This document shows positions 16,346-26,199 of a stretch of DNA of 64,000 nt, piece by piece. The stretch's first letter is position 1. Every line of letters begins with the position of its first letter. The notes below the pieces were generated by a model that was not told the origin of the DNA, did not search any database, and worked only from the letters and a program-made list of their open reading frames with translations. Both the position numbers and the translations under genes were made by a program. Origin of the DNA: an uncultured Paludibaculum sp. (GTDB lineage: Bacteria; Acidobacteriota; Terriglobia; Bryobacterales; Bryobacteraceae); NCBI RefSeq assembly GCF_963665245.1, contig NZ_OY762269.1:62001-126000 (forward strand), given 5' to 3'.

Positions 16346-18495
16346 GCGCTGGCCGACGAACTGGCGAGGATGACGCCTCCGGTGCCGCCGAAGGAGATGA
16401 CCCGCGGCTGGGTGGGTGTTCCTATGCGGGCGGACTGGAAGTTCAGGAAGAAACCGGCCGGGATCTGGAGAGTGTCCACGGTGGTTCCATTGGGGCGCGT
16501 GAGGCGGAAGTAGAAGTCCGGGCGCGCCTCGGAGACCGGGGTCCGGCGAGTGCTGGTGGTTTCCTGGTCTGTGTCGAGGTTCAGCCTGGTGGTTTGCACC
16601 ACTTTGTTGCCGGCTTTGCTGACGAGTTTGTTGCGCGGGATGTAGATGCGGATGCGGCCGGTGAAGTCGGTGGTGGTGGTTTGCACGGTTTCGTCGCCGG
16701 TGCGTTCGTAGCTGGTCTTGATGGTCGTGGAGATGTCGCCCGTGGGCAGGTGGTGGCTGGAGTGGGTGGTGGTGGGACCAGGCAGGACCACATCGTCGCC
16801 GGCCGGGGCGGGCGAATCGCGATCCATGAGACGGACGGTGACACCCTTCATGGGCCGGGCGATGCCCAGGGAGTCGGCCTCGAGGAAGCGCACGTAGAAA
16901 TAGGTATTGAGCACGTCAGCGCGGGTGCCGAGGTGGGCGGCGATGAGCATGGTGCTGTCGTCGAGGCGAATGAACGTGCCGGTGAGGGTCGGCAGGAGGT
17001 CGGTGCCCGGGATGGGGAAATCGAGCTCGATGAAGGTCGGCTGGTTGTCGCCGCCGTCGCCCAGCACCAGGGAGAAGTCGTTGCTGTCGAATTCCATCAT
17101 GATGGTGAGCACGCCCACGACGCCCAAGGCGTAGCCGGCCGCGAAGCCGGAGGCCAGACCGAGGCCCTGCGTGATGATGACGGCAATGGCGGCCAGCAGG
17201 GCGAGTCCCAGGCTGGTGATGACACACAGGATGACGTCGGTATTGTCGAGGTCATTGCTCGTGTCCTTCTGAACGCGGATCCGCGTGCCTTCCAGCGTGA
17301 TGGTGAGGGTGGTGGTGGTGGTGAAGCCAAGGTCGACGCCAAGGGGGCAGAGGTCGACAATCTTGCCCTTGGTGATCATCTGAATGGTTCCGTTGCCGAA
17401 GGCGATGTCGGCGCTGTCGATGACGGCGTCGGGGTGGGTTTGCTTCGCGATCCGCGTGAGTTCTCCACTGCGGGCGGCACTTTGCACGATGAGGCGGAGG
17501 ACGGAGTCGTGGACGCGGGTGAAGAAGTTGGTGCCGGCGTTGGGGAAGAGCGCGGTGAGCGTGGCGGGGTTGCCCGGCGAAGGGGTGCCCTGCACTTTGA
17601 TACCGACAAGGATGGCGTCACCGCGTGTAAGGAGGGCCGTCTCGTGGATCTCCAGCTTGCCGATGGGCAGCGGGATGGAGGCGCTGATGGTCATGCGGAG
17701 CGTGGCGGCGAGCTTCTGCTGGAGGGCGTTCTGCAGGATGATGGCGAAGCCGTCGGCCTGGTCGGGCGGGGGCGGGTTCACACGCTTCACCGGTGAGTTG
17801 GCATCGAGTTCCAGGCGGGCGTCGTCGCTGTTGGATAGGTCAAGCTGGATCTCCAGATTACGAGCAGCGATGCTGACCGGGACGATGTTCGTGACGAGTC
17901 CGACGCTGAGGCGGAGGCGTCCGGTGGCGAAGGTGACTACGGTACGGATGTCGCCGGTGACGATGTGGGCGATGCGTTCGAAGTTGAGGCGGAAGGGGAT
18001 GGTGAGGGCGACGCGGTCGAAGCCGTCGCGGATGGGTGCAATGGTGGGCGGAGCGGTGACCTGGAAGCGGCTGATGCGGCCGCCGGGTTTGTCGACCACG
18101 AAGGCGCCCGCGAGGAGGTCGATCTCGCCGGAGGAGAGGACCTCGTCGAGGAAGACGGTGTCGGGGATGGTGCCGCTGGCCAGCAGGCCGGCGAGGATCT
18201 CGTTGGCCGCGGAGGTTCGCAGGCCGGCGCTGAATTCATATTCGCCGGGGGCGAGGGCGCGGGCGGCGAGTTGGGGATGCTTGCCGGCGGTGTAAGTGAT
18301 TCTGCCCGCTTTGGCTGCAGCTTTGTTCCAGGCCGCGCGCTGGGCAGGCTTGATGACACGGCGGGGTTGGAGGTTGGACTTGAGCGACGGGCTAAAGATG
18401 CTGCCGCGCTTCTCGAGAGCTGCGATGGGATCGTCGGCGGTGGCGACGGATCCGAGTAGGGGGAGAAGATCCTGGGGGTTGGAGAGTGTCGGCAT
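16342..18495 (-). CDS. Large protein of unknown function
   Basis: I do not recognise this 717-residue protein. There is no signal peptide. The first 350 residues are rich in alternating hydrophobic strands (for example FDRVALTIPFRLNFE and LRLSVGLVTNIVPVS), possibly a lipid-binding-type beta fold. A hydrophobic, Gly/Ala-rich stretch near 430-475 (LGLALLAAIAVIITQGLG) could cross a membrane. Strand-rich sequence resumes to the C-terminus, with a Ser/Thr-rich part near 590-650. ATG 18495 has AGAGGAG about 9 nt upstream. It is a single-gene unit, convergent with the Gfo/Idh gene and separated by 174 nt from the allophanate hydrolase operon. Confidence 0.8.
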   Translation of the reverse strand: MPTLSNPQDLLPLLGSVATADDPIAALEKRGSIFSPSLKSNLQPRRVIKPAQRAAWNKAAAKAGRITYTAGKHPQLAARALAPGEYEFSAGLRTSAANEILAGLLASGTIPDTVFLDEVLSSGEIDLLAGAFVVDKPGGRISRFQVTAPPTIAPIRDGFDRVALTIPFRLNFERIAHIVTGDIRTVVTFATGRLRLSVGLVTNIVPVSIAARNLEIQLDLSNSDDARLELDANSPVKRVNPPPPDQADGFAIILQNALQQKLAATLRMTISASIPLPIGKLEIHETALLTRGDAILVGIKVQGTPSPGNPATLTALFPNAGTNFFTRVHDSVLRLIVQSAARSGELTRIAKQTHPDAVIDSADIAFGNGTIQMITKGKIVDLCPLGVDLGFTTTTTLTITLEGTRIRVQKDTSNDLDNTDVILCVITSLGLALLAAIAVIITQGLGLASGFAAGYALGVVGVLTIMMEFDSNDFSLVLGDGGDNQPTFIELDFPIPGTDLLPTLTGTFIRLDDSTMLIAAHLGTRADVLNTYFYVRFLEADSLGIARPMKGVTVRLMDRDSPAPAGDDVVLPGPTTTHSSHHLPTGDISTTIKTSYERTGDETVQTTTTDFTGRIRIYIPRNKLVSKAGNKVVQTTRLNLDTDQETTSTRRTPVSEARPDFYFRLTRPNGTTVDTLQIPAGFFLNFQSARIGTPTQPRVISFGGTGGVILASSSASA

Positions 18496-18669
18496 GGATA
18501 TCGCTCCTCTGTCGTTTGTGAAGAGGTAGTGAGGATGAGGAGCGCTTCGTTTCAGAGCGGCGTGGAATTGGCGCCGGGCCGGCTGGTGTTCGTTGAAAGA
18601 TAGTGGCCAGGCGGGTCTGAAGCCCCACGCAGGTTGAAACCCACCCCACCGGGCGCTGGATGTGAAGAG

Positions 18670-20331
18670 CTAAGGGCGGGTTTGGAGGTAGGCGCGCCAG
18701 CCTCCGAAGGAGGTGATCTCGCGGGCTCCGGTGATTCCAGAAGGTTCGCAGATGAAGCCCTTCACCTGCGTGCCGTCGTCGAGGCGGAGGGTCCCGATTC
18801 CTAACGGAGGCGGGATGAGGGCCACGAAACTGCCGAACTCGTTCACGGGCAGGCTCCAGATTTCGACCTCGATGCCGGGGCCGGCGAAGCCTTCTTCGCG
18901 GATCAGGCCGGGCTTGGCGGGGGTCGAGTTCGCCAAGGCGTAGAAGCGATAATCCGGCGAAGTGCGGCAGGTCTTGACGAGTGTGCCGCCGCGCGAGGTG
19001 AGCTGGCTGTTCAGGGGCTGGCCGGTGAGGTGCGCACCGACTACGGCCACCTGGATCCGCTGTTCAGGCAGGAGGCGGCTTGCCACGCGCGCGAGCGAGA
19101 GGTCGGCCATCGCGGGGCCGATCAGAGTGACTCCGAAAGGAGTGCCGTTGGGCCGGAAGCCGGCAGGGATGGCGAGGGCGCTGAAGTCGAGGAGGTTGAC
19201 GAAGTTGGTGTAGAAGCCGAGGTTGGTGTTGAGGCGGATGGGATCGGCGTCCACCTCTGCCACCTTGTAGATGGTGCCGGTGGTGGGCAGAAGGAGGAAG
19301 TCGGTGGAGGTCCAGACGGCGGCGGTTTTCGATTTCAGTTCGCCCAGTTTGTAGGCGGCCTGGAAGGCCTGCACGGCGGTGAGGGCGCCGGCGCCGGTGA
19401 TGATCTTGCGGGTGACGGGGTGCATCTCCTCGGCGTGATCACGGGCGAAGTCTTCCAGGGCGGCGAGGCGTTCGGCGACCCAGGGTCCCGAGTAGAGCAG
19501 CTCGGCGGCGGCGCGGAAGGGCGCGTAGTCGATCTCGACACGCTGGCCGCCGGCTCGCTCGCAACGGGCGACAGCGGCCTCGAAGAGGCGGCGGGATTCT
19601 TCGTCTCCGAAGAACTCGAGTTGAGCGGGCTGGGGGACTCCGAAACGGAAACGGGCGCCGGACCAGGTGTCACCGGGATCCTGGAAGCTGCGGGTGGACC
19701 AGTCTTCGGGGTCGGGTTGGGCCGCGATGCGGAACACGCGTTCGGCCAGGATGAGGTCGCGGGCGAAGACAGAGACGCAGTCGAGGGTGCGGCAGGCGGG
19801 CACGACGCCGGTCATGCTGAAGATGCCGCGGGTCGGTTTGAGTCCGATCAGATTGTTGAAGGCGGCGGGGACACGGCCGGAACCGGCGGTGTCGGTGCCG
19901 AGGGCGAAGTGGACGTCGTCGAGGGCGACGGCGACGGCTGAGCCGGAACTGGAGCCGCCGGAGATGTAGCCTTCGGAAAAGACGGAGTTGCAGACGCCGT
20001 AGGGCGAGCGGACGCCCACGAGGCCGGTGGCGAACTGGTCGAGGTTCGTCTTGCCGATGGCGATGGCTCCGGCCTGTTCCAACAGGCGAACTACCGTGGC
20101 CGAGCGCTGTGGAGTGTAGGCGAAGGCTGGACAGGCCGCGGTGGTGGGCAGGCCGGCGAGGTCGATGTTGTCCTTCACGGCGAAAGCCAGGCCGGCCAGG
20201 GGCAACGATGGATCGATGGTTTCAGCGCGCCGGATGACGTCATCTTCGGGCAGCAGGGAGATCCAGACGGGCGCGGCTCCGCGTTGGCGGATGCGCTCAT
20301 ACGCTTGGCGGATGCGTTCGACGGGTGTCAT
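18670..20331 (-). CDS. atzF: Allophanate hydrolase
   Basis: Amidase-signature enzyme of 553 residues that splits allophanate into ammonium and CO2. The Ser-cisSer-Lys triad is visible as the lysine in VKDNID, the cis-serine in GGSSSGSA and the nucleophile in GTDTAGSGR. A C-terminal AtzF-type domain follows from about 430 (VVGAHLTGQPLNSQL to the end). The ATG overlaps the carboxylase stop as ATGA. It is the last step of the urea/guanidine operon, and 174 nt with no clear terminator separate it from the next gene. Confidence 0.93.
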   Translation of the reverse strand: MTPVERIRQAYERIRQRGAAPVWISLLPEDDVIRRAETIDPSLPLAGLAFAVKDNIDLAGLPTTAACPAFAYTPQRSATVVRLLEQAGAIAIGKTNLDQFATGLVGVRSPYGVCNSVFSEGYISGGSSSGSAVAVALDDVHFALGTDTAGSGRVPAAFNNLIGLKPTRGIFSMTGVVPACRTLDCVSVFARDLILAERVFRIAAQPDPEDWSTRSFQDPGDTWSGARFRFGVPQPAQLEFFGDEESRRLFEAAVARCERAGGQRVEIDYAPFRAAAELLYSGPWVAERLAALEDFARDHAEEMHPVTRKIITGAGALTAVQAFQAAYKLGELKSKTAAVWTSTDFLLLPTTGTIYKVAEVDADPIRLNTNLGFYTNFVNLLDFSALAIPAGFRPNGTPFGVTLIGPAMADLSLARVASRLLPEQRIQVAVVGAHLTGQPLNSQLTSRGGTLVKTCRTSPDYRFYALANSTPAKPGLIREEGFAGPGIEVEIWSLPVNEFGSFVALIPPPLGIGTLRLDDGTQVKGFICEPSGITGAREITSFGGWRAYLQTRP

Positions 20332-23300
20332 CGCACCACCATGAGGGCCTGGCCCGGGTGGACGATGGCTCCTGGCGCGCAGCGCACCTCGACCACTTCG
20401 CAGGCCGCGGGCGCGGGTACGGCGACTTCCATTTTCATGGCTTCCAGAACGACAAGCGGGTCGCCAACTTTGAGTTTCTGCCCGGGCTGGGCCTGGATCT
20501 TCCAGACGCTGGCCGTGATGGGGGATCGGATGGAGCGGCAGCCGTCGGGGACGCTCTCTTCGGGCGGCGCGACGGGTGTGGGTTCTTCGATGTGTTCCGC
20601 GAGGCCGGCGGCGGCCCAGCGTTCCCGTTCGGCGTGGAAGGCCTCCTGCTGGGTAGCCTTAAAGGCCGCGCCCTCTGCGGCGATCGACTGCATGAAGGCT
20701 TGATACTGCGCGAGGTTGAAGACGCCGGGCTCGGTGCGCACTGTGTATTCGCCGTGCGGGAAGCCTTCGCGCATCTCCAGGAGTTCCTTGGCGCTGACGG
20801 GGTAGAAGCGGATCTGGTCGAAGAAGTCCAACAGCCAGGGCTTGCCCTGCGTGAAGGAGGCAGTGGTTCGCCAGGTGTTCCACATCTGGATGGTGCGGCC
20901 GACGAACTGATAGCCGCCGGGGCCTTCCATACCGTAGACGCAGAGGTAGGCGCCGCCGATGCCGACGGCGTTTTCCGGGGTCCAGGTGCGGGCCGGGTTG
21001 TACTTGGTGGTGACCAGGCGGTGCCGCGGATCGATGGGTGTCGCGACTGGGGCGCCGAGATAGACGTCGCCCAGGGCGAGCGTGAGGTAGCTGGCGTCGA
21101 AGACGATGCGGTGCACGTCGTCGACGGAGCCGAGGCCGTTGATGCGGCGGATGAACTCGATGTTCCAAGGGCACCAGGGGGCATCGGGCCTGACGGAGCG
21201 CATGTACTTCTCGATGGCCAGGCGGGTGGTGGGGTCGTCCCAGGAGAGAGGGAGGTAGACGGTGCGCGAGGGCACCTCTTCCACGTTCTGGGCTGAGGCC
21301 GCCGAGGCGCTGACCGCTTCGAGGATTTCTTCGCGGCGGATGCGGGCGGTGTCGTAGTGGATCTGCAGAGAGCGGATGCCGGGGGTGAGATCCACCACTC
21401 CATTGAGGCCCTGCTTGCGGATCCAATCGGCCATCGCCTGGGCTTTGAGACGGAGGCCGAAGTCGAGGTGCGCTTCGCCGAATTCGACGAGGAGGTTGCG
21501 ATCGCCATCAGCGCGGACTACCACTCCGGGGGCCTGCTGCAGGATGGCGGGCTCGGCGTTGACACGCTGGAAGTGGACGGTGTCGCCGGCCTTGAGCTGG
21601 CCGATCTTCCAGAGTTCGTCGTGGACGATGGTGGCCGGGCAGACGAACCCACCGCAACTGGGGCCGTCGGGTCCCAGGATGATGGGCATGTCGCCGGTGA
21701 AGTCGACGGTGCCCACGGCGTAGGCGTTGTCGTGGATGTTGGACGGGTGCAGACCGGCCTCGCCGCCGTCGGGACGGGCCCACTCGGGTTTGGGTCCGAT
21801 GAGGCGGACTCCGGTGCGGTCAGAGTTGTAGTGGACTTTCCAATCGGTTTCGAAGAAGCGGTCGATGTCGCGATCGGTGAAGAAGTCGGGCGCGCCGTGC
21901 GGACCGTAGGTGACGCCGATCTGCCAATGGTGATCGAACTCGGGGATGGGCCGGGCGGGCTGCGGCTCAGCGGCGATGGCCGTACCGTAATGGAGGAGAT
22001 CTCCGGTGCGGAGGACGCGTCCGGCGGGACCGCCGAAGCGGCCGAGGATGAAGGTGCTGCGACTGCCGAGATATTCGGGGATATCGAGGCCGCCGCGGAC
22101 GGCGAGATAGGCACGCGCTCCGGCACCGCTGACGGCACCCATTTCGAGAAGGGACCCGGCGCGGGCTTCGACAGGCTGCCAGCGTGGCACCGGCGCTCCG
22201 TCTAGGGTCGCCTCCATGTCCGCTCCAGTGAGCGCGATGACGGCGCTGCTGTGGAACCTCAGCGTGGGGCCCATCAGGGTACATTCCAATGCCGCTGCCG
22301 AAGGTTCATTGCCAACGAGTTCATTGGCTTCGGTGAACGACTTCCAGTCCATCGGGCCGGAAGGCGGGACACCGATCGCCCAATAGCCGAGGCGGCCGGG
22401 GTAGTCCTGGACAGTGGTCTGCGTGCCGCCATCGATGACTTCCATCAGGCGGGGCGCGTAATGGAACTCGCCGAGGAATTTCGTGGGGAAGCTGCCGGCC
22501 TGAAAGCGGGCTTCCGCGCAGATAGCCCGGAGGTAGTCGACGTTGGTCTCGATGCCGGCCAGGCTGGTCGATGCGAGGGCGGCCTGCATGCGCTCGAGAG
22601 CCTCGGCTCGGTCTGCGCCATGGGTGATGATCTTGGCTACGAGCGGGTCGTAATAGGGCGGGATGTCCGTGCCGGTTTCGACCCAGGTTTCGACGCGGGC
22701 GCCGGAGGGGAACTTGACGTCAGTGAGCAGGCCCGCACTCGGTTGGAAGTTCTTGAGAGGCGACTCGGCGTAGACGCGTACCTGAATGGACGCGCCTTGG
22801 GGTGTGACTTCGCGAATGGGATCCTCGCCTCCGGCGAGCCGCACCATCCATTCGACGAGATCGGCTCCGGTGACTTCTTCGGTGACGCCGTGTTCCACCT
22901 GCAGGCGCGTGTTCACTTCCAGGAAGTAGAACTCGCCGCGATCGCTGTCGTAGATGAACTCGACCGTGCCGGCGGATTGGTAGGAGACTTCCCTGCCCAG
23001 CCGGATGGCGGAGTCGAAGAGGGCTTGGCGAATCGCGTCGGTGAGACCGGGCGCGGGCGTCTCCTCGATGACCTTCTGGTTGCGGCGCTGGGCGGAACAG
23101 TCGCGTTCGCCGAGGGCGACGACGCGGCCTTTGCCGTCGCCGAAGATCTGGACTTCGATGTGGCGGGCGTGTTCGACGAAGCGCTCGGCGTAGATGCCGG
23201 AGTCTTTGAAATTGGCGCGGCTGAGGCGCTCGATGGCCGTGTAGGCGTCTTCGAGTTCGGCCTCGGTGTGGCAGAGACGCATGCCGATGCCGCCGCCACC

Positions 23301-23768
23301 CGCGGTGGATTTGAGCATCAGGGGGAAGCCCACCTGCGCTGCCGCTTTGGCTTCGGTGATGAGAGGCGTGCCGGGCAGGAGAGGCACTCCGCAGGCCTGC
23401 GCCAGTTCCCTGGCCCGGTGCTTCAGGCCGAACTCGACCATCTGGCGCGGCGTGGGTCCGATGAAGATGATGCCGGCAGCAGCGCAGGCTTCCGCGAAGG
23501 CGGCGTTCTCGCTGAGGAAGCCATAGCCGGGATGGATGGCTTCGGCTCCGGTGCGGCGCGCCGCGTCCAGAACGGCTTCGACATCCAGATAGCTTTGCTG
23601 CGGTGGCGGAGGGCCGAGCAGCACCGCTTCGTCGGCCTGATGGACGTGCAGAGAATGCTTGTCCGCTTCCGAATAGACGGCGACCGAGGCGATGCCCATG
23701 CGGCGCAGAGTTCGGATGATGCGGCACGCAATGGCGCCGCGATTGGCAATCAGAACTTTCCGGATCAC
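20328..23768 (-). CDS. Biotin-dependent urea/guanidine carboxylase
   Basis: ATP- and biotin-dependent carboxylase of 1146 residues. Biotin carboxylase occupies about 1-450 (KVLIANRGAIACRI at the start, the Gly-rich ATP loop STAGGGGIGM, EVNTRLQVEHGVTE). KipA/KipI-type carboxyltransferase domains span about 465-1040, and a biotin carrier domain ends the protein with EAMKMEV, where the lysine near 1112 is biotinylated. GTG at 23768 is chosen because it begins exactly at the family N-terminus, 5 nt after the previous stop. With two DUF1989 neighbours it is more likely a guanidine carboxylase than a true urea carboxylase. Confidence 0.92.
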   Translation of the reverse strand: MIRKVLIANRGAIACRIIRTLRRMGIASVAVYSEADKHSLHVHQADEAVLLGPPPPQQSYLDVEAVLDAARRTGAEAIHPGYGFLSENAAFAEACAAAGIIFIGPTPRQMVEFGLKHRARELAQACGVPLLPGTPLITEAKAAAQVGFPLMLKSTAGGGGIGMRLCHTEAELEDAYTAIERLSRANFKDSGIYAERFVEHARHIEVQIFGDGKGRVVALGERDCSAQRRNQKVIEETPAPGLTDAIRQALFDSAIRLGREVSYQSAGTVEFIYDSDRGEFYFLEVNTRLQVEHGVTEEVTGADLVEWMVRLAGGEDPIREVTPQGASIQVRVYAESPLKNFQPSAGLLTDVKFPSGARVETWVETGTDIPPYYDPLVAKIITHGADRAEALERMQAALASTSLAGIETNVDYLRAICAEARFQAGSFPTKFLGEFHYAPRLMEVIDGGTQTTVQDYPGRLGYWAIGVPPSGPMDWKSFTEANELVGNEPSAAALECTLMGPTLRFHSSAVIALTGADMEATLDGAPVPRWQPVEARAGSLLEMGAVSGAGARAYLAVRGGLDIPEYLGSRSTFILGRFGGPAGRVLRTGDLLHYGTAIAAEPQPARPIPEFDHHWQIGVTYGPHGAPDFFTDRDIDRFFETDWKVHYNSDRTGVRLIGPKPEWARPDGGEAGLHPSNIHDNAYAVGTVDFTGDMPIILGPDGPSCGGFVCPATIVHDELWKIGQLKAGDTVHFQRVNAEPAILQQAPGVVVRADGDRNLLVEFGEAHLDFGLRLKAQAMADWIRKQGLNGVVDLTPGIRSLQIHYDTARIRREEILEAVSASAASAQNVEEVPSRTVYLPLSWDDPTTRLAIEKYMRSVRPDAPWCPWNIEFIRRINGLGSVDDVHRIVFDASYLTLALGDVYLGAPVATPIDPRHRLVTTKYNPARTWTPENAVGIGGAYLCVYGMEGPGGYQFVGRTIQMWNTWRTTASFTQGKPWLLDFFDQIRFYPVSAKELLEMREGFPHGEYTVRTEPGVFNLAQYQAFMQSIAAEGAAFKATQQEAFHAERERWAAAGLAEHIEEPTPVAPPEESVPDGCRSIRSPITASVWKIQAQPGQKLKVGDPLVVLEAMKMEVAVPAPAACEVVEVRCAPGAIVHPGQALMVVR

Positions 23769-23773
23769 CGGCT

Positions 23774-24433
23774 CTACTCTGCCTCCCAGATGAGAACGCG
23801 TGCCGGAGTGGGGTTGTACGCGTTGCAAGGGTTGTTCAACTGCGGGCAGTTGGAGATGACGACGAGAGTGTCGCGTTCGGCCTGCATTTCGACGTATTTG
23901 CCCGGGTCGGAAATGCCGTCTTCAAAGGTGAGGCGGCCTTCGGGCGTCACCGGCACGTTCATGAAGAAATTCACGTTGTGACCGATGTCGCGCTTCTCCA
24001 GGATGCGGCCGTTCAGATCGGGCTTCCACTTGAGGATTTGCTTGAGGAACGTCTGGCGGCAAGCGTGCATGTAGCGTTTGCCGATGTCGTAGCGGACCAT
24101 GTTCGACTCCTGCGAGCAGGCTCCGCCGAGTGTGTCGTGGCGGCCGCAGGTGTCGGCGGTGATGGTCATCAGGACATGGCCGTTCTGCGTCAGCAGGCGG
24201 GTGCCGGTGCTGAGGTAGATGTTGCCCTGGGCGCAGATGGTATCGACGGCGGAGTAGCGGTCCGTGTAGTCGTGCGCATTGAAGAAGAAGGTGTCGACGG
24301 CCTGGTTGCCTTCCAGGTCAACGATGCGGAAGGTCTGGCCCTTCTTTACTTCATGGATCCAGCCGTCGCCGGCCGGGATGGTCATGTCGAGGATGGCGTC
24401 GACGGGCTCCAGAGTGCTTTCGATGAGGCTCAT
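23774..24433 (-). CDS. DUF1989 protein, probable carboxyguanidine deiminase subunit
   Basis: Urea-carboxylase-associated (DUF1989) protein of 219 residues. Family phrases are visible: GDGWIHEVKKGQTFRIVD, LEGNQAVDTFFFNA, DTLGGACSQESN and NCPQLNNPCNAYNPTP. Pairs of such proteins beside urea-carboxylase-like enzymes have been shown to form a carboxyguanidine deiminase, which turns carboxyguanidine into allophanate. The ATG overlaps the stop of the second DUF1989 gene as ATGA, consistent with a heteromeric complex. I do not assign cgdA or cgdB because I cannot tell the subunits apart by sight. Confidence 0.88.
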   Translation of the reverse strand: MSLIESTLEPVDAILDMTIPAGDGWIHEVKKGQTFRIVDLEGNQAVDTFFFNAHDYTDRYSAVDTICAQGNIYLSTGTRLLTQNGHVLMTITADTCGRHDTLGGACSQESNMVRYDIGKRYMHACRQTFLKQILKWKPDLNGRILEKRDIGHNVNFFMNVPVTPEGRLTFEDGISDPGKYVEMQAERDTLVVISNCPQLNNPCNAYNPTPARVLIWEAE

Positions 24434-25158
24434 GCGCGCGCCTCCCCACCGAAGTAGCGTTCGGTGAGCGTGAAGCCGCGGCCGTTCTCCGGCCGGGCCA
24501 GGCGGCAGGCATCATCGGCGGCTACAGGCGCAGCCTGTCCGATGGTGAGCTGAACCGGCTTCGGGGCGTAGACGGCACCGGGCTCCATGGGGTGATGATT
24601 GGCGGAGAGCAGCACGAGGACGTTCATCTCGGCGCGGAGTTCCACTTGCGAGCCTGGCTTGGAATTGCCCGGCACGTAGTGCATGGAGCCGTCGGCATCG
24701 ACCTGCACTTTGCTGAAGAAGTTCACGGTGGGTGTGAGGTCGCGCGGGCCCAGCGAATACTTCGCCAGTTCGAGCAGCAGGCTTTCGCGGCTGCTTTGCG
24801 TCCATTCGTTGCGGTGGCGCTGGTAGTCCTTCTCTCCATACTTGGCGTGGACGATGGCGGCGTTGAGGGTGCCGCCGATGGGGTCGTGCCAACCTACGCT
24901 GTCCGAGGTGATGGAACACAGGATGTGGCCCATATCGGAGTAAAGGACGAAGCCTTCGGTGAGCCGCGCGATGTGCTGGGCCTTCAGCGTATCGGGCATG
25001 TTGTAGCGCTCTTCCGGAAAGTCCGCGTTGTAGAAGAGCGCGCTGACATTGGCGCCGCCTTCGACATCGGTCAACCGTAAAGCGGTGCCGCGCTTGAGGA
25101 CGTACGACCAAGTCTGCCCGCCGCGCAGCTCCTCTTCCCAGAGAATCGATTGCATCAT
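24430..25158 (-). CDS. DUF1989 protein, second probable carboxyguanidine deiminase subunit
   Basis: Second urea-carboxylase-associated (DUF1989) protein, 242 residues. It matches its partner in layout: RGGQTWSYVLKRGTALRLTD, a DVEGGANVSALFYNA strand, SVGWHDPIGGTLN, a PTVNFFSKVQ strand and ANHHPMEPGAVYAPKPV. ATG 25158 follows AGGA; an adjacent in-frame ATG at 25155 is the alternative. It is separated by 36 nt from the YVTN gene and overlaps its partner by 4 nt. Together the pair probably deiminates carboxyguanidine in the cytoplasm. Confidence 0.87.
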   Translation of the reverse strand: MMQSILWEEELRGGQTWSYVLKRGTALRLTDVEGGANVSALFYNADFPEERYNMPDTLKAQHIARLTEGFVLYSDMGHILCSITSDSVGWHDPIGGTLNAAIVHAKYGEKDYQRHRNEWTQSSRESLLLELAKYSLGPRDLTPTVNFFSKVQVDADGSMHYVPGNSKPGSQVELRAEMNVLVLLSANHHPMEPGAVYAPKPVQLTIGQAAPVAADDACRLARPENGRGFTLTERYFGGEARA

Positions 25159-25194
25159 GAATCCTATTCGACTACACAACCGCCAGGATTGTCG

Positions 25195-26199
25195 TCACTT
25201 GCCTCCGATCTTTGAAAGTTCCAGCCGCCAGATGTTCTGCTCGCGCAGATTGGAGAGCCACACGGAGCCGTGGGCGAAGAGGATGGAGTCGCCGCCCGCG
25301 CCTGCGTACTGGCTCGATACTTTGTTCGTTACGGGATCGATGCGGGAGATAGGGATTTGGAAGACGGTCACCCATACGGCTCCGCCACCGGCTGAGATTT
25401 CGCCGCCGCCGCCAGGGATGCCGACAGGGATGGTGGCGACGGTCTTGCGGGTCTTGGGGTCGATTTTGGATACGGTGCCGTCGCCCTGATTCAGGGTCCA
25501 GACAAAGCCTTCGCCTACCGTGAGAAACCGAGGTGCGGGGCCGACGGGAATGGAATCGGTGACCTTGTTCGTTTTGGGATCGATGCGCGAAACGAGGTTC
25601 CCTTTGGTGGAGGTTACCCAGACGGCGCCTTCGCCGAAATCGGCCGTGTAGGAGCCTTCGGGCACGCTGACGCTTGCGGTGACGGCGTTCTTCTTGGGAT
25701 CAATGCGGGCGACGGTGTCCCCTTTTTCTCCGGTGGGCATCCACACCGCTTCTTTCGAGCAGGCGATGCCGCCTTCGCTGTCGGCTGGACCGACGGGGAT
25801 CGTCGCCACGACCTTCATCGTTTTGTCGTCGACACGGGAGACAGTCTTGTCGCCACAATTCGGAGCCCATACGCTCTTGAAGCCGTAAGCGATGCCGCTG
25901 CACGGTTTCTGGCCCACTTGGACGGTACCTTCGACGGCATTGGTCTTAGCATTGAGCTTGGCGATGGAGTTCTTGGGTTTGTTGGAAACCCAGATGCCAT
26001 CGGGCGAAGCGGTCGTCCAGTCAGGCACTCCGGGGACCGGGAATACGGCCTGCGGCGTGACTTCCGTCATCGGCTTCTGGACTTCCTTGATGCCGGGCTT
26101 GGGCGGCCGGGCAGGCCTCTGTTTCTTGGCCGCCGCCTCGGGCGGAGCCGATTGACCCATGAGCAGACCACAGGCCAGGAAAAAGCTCGCGAACTTCAT
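25195..26199 (-). CDS. Exported YVTN-type beta-propeller protein
   Basis: Secreted protein of 334 residues. A signal peptide (MKFASFFLACGLLMGQ) is followed by a Lys/Pro-rich linker and about six blades with the recurring pattern DPKTNKV...IPVG and GAVWVT. Such Virginiamycin-lyase-like or YVTN propellers usually bind ligands or proteins in the periplasm. Its ATG overlaps the symporter stop by 1 nt (TAATG), so it is co-translated with a transporter and sits inside a nitrogen-acquisition operon. A periplasmic binding or sensing role for the transported compound is possible but is only inferred. Confidence 0.85.
   Translation of the reverse strand: MKFASFFLACGLLMGQSAPPEAAAKKQRPARPPKPGIKEVQKPMTEVTPQAVFPVPGVPDWTTASPDGIWVSNKPKNSIAKLNAKTNAVEGTVQVGQKPCSGIAYGFKSVWAPNCGDKTVSRVDDKTMKVVATIPVGPADSEGGIACSKEAVWMPTGEKGDTVARIDPKKNAVTASVSVPEGSYTADFGEGAVWVTSTKGNLVSRIDPKTNKVTDSIPVGPAPRFLTVGEGFVWTLNQGDGTVSKIDPKTRKTVATIPVGIPGGGGEISAGGGAVWVTVFQIPISRIDPVTNKVSSQYAGAGGDSILFAHGSVWLSNLREQNIWRLELSKIGGK

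Noticed and set aside
16201..17796. 531-codon plus-strand ORF opposite the unknown 717-residue gene
   Set aside because: Gly/Glu/Val-rich shadow; the minus-strand frame has normal protein composition and a ribosome site.
22251..23981. 576-codon plus-strand ORF opposite the carboxylase
   Set aside because: Shadow of the biotin carboxylase domain.
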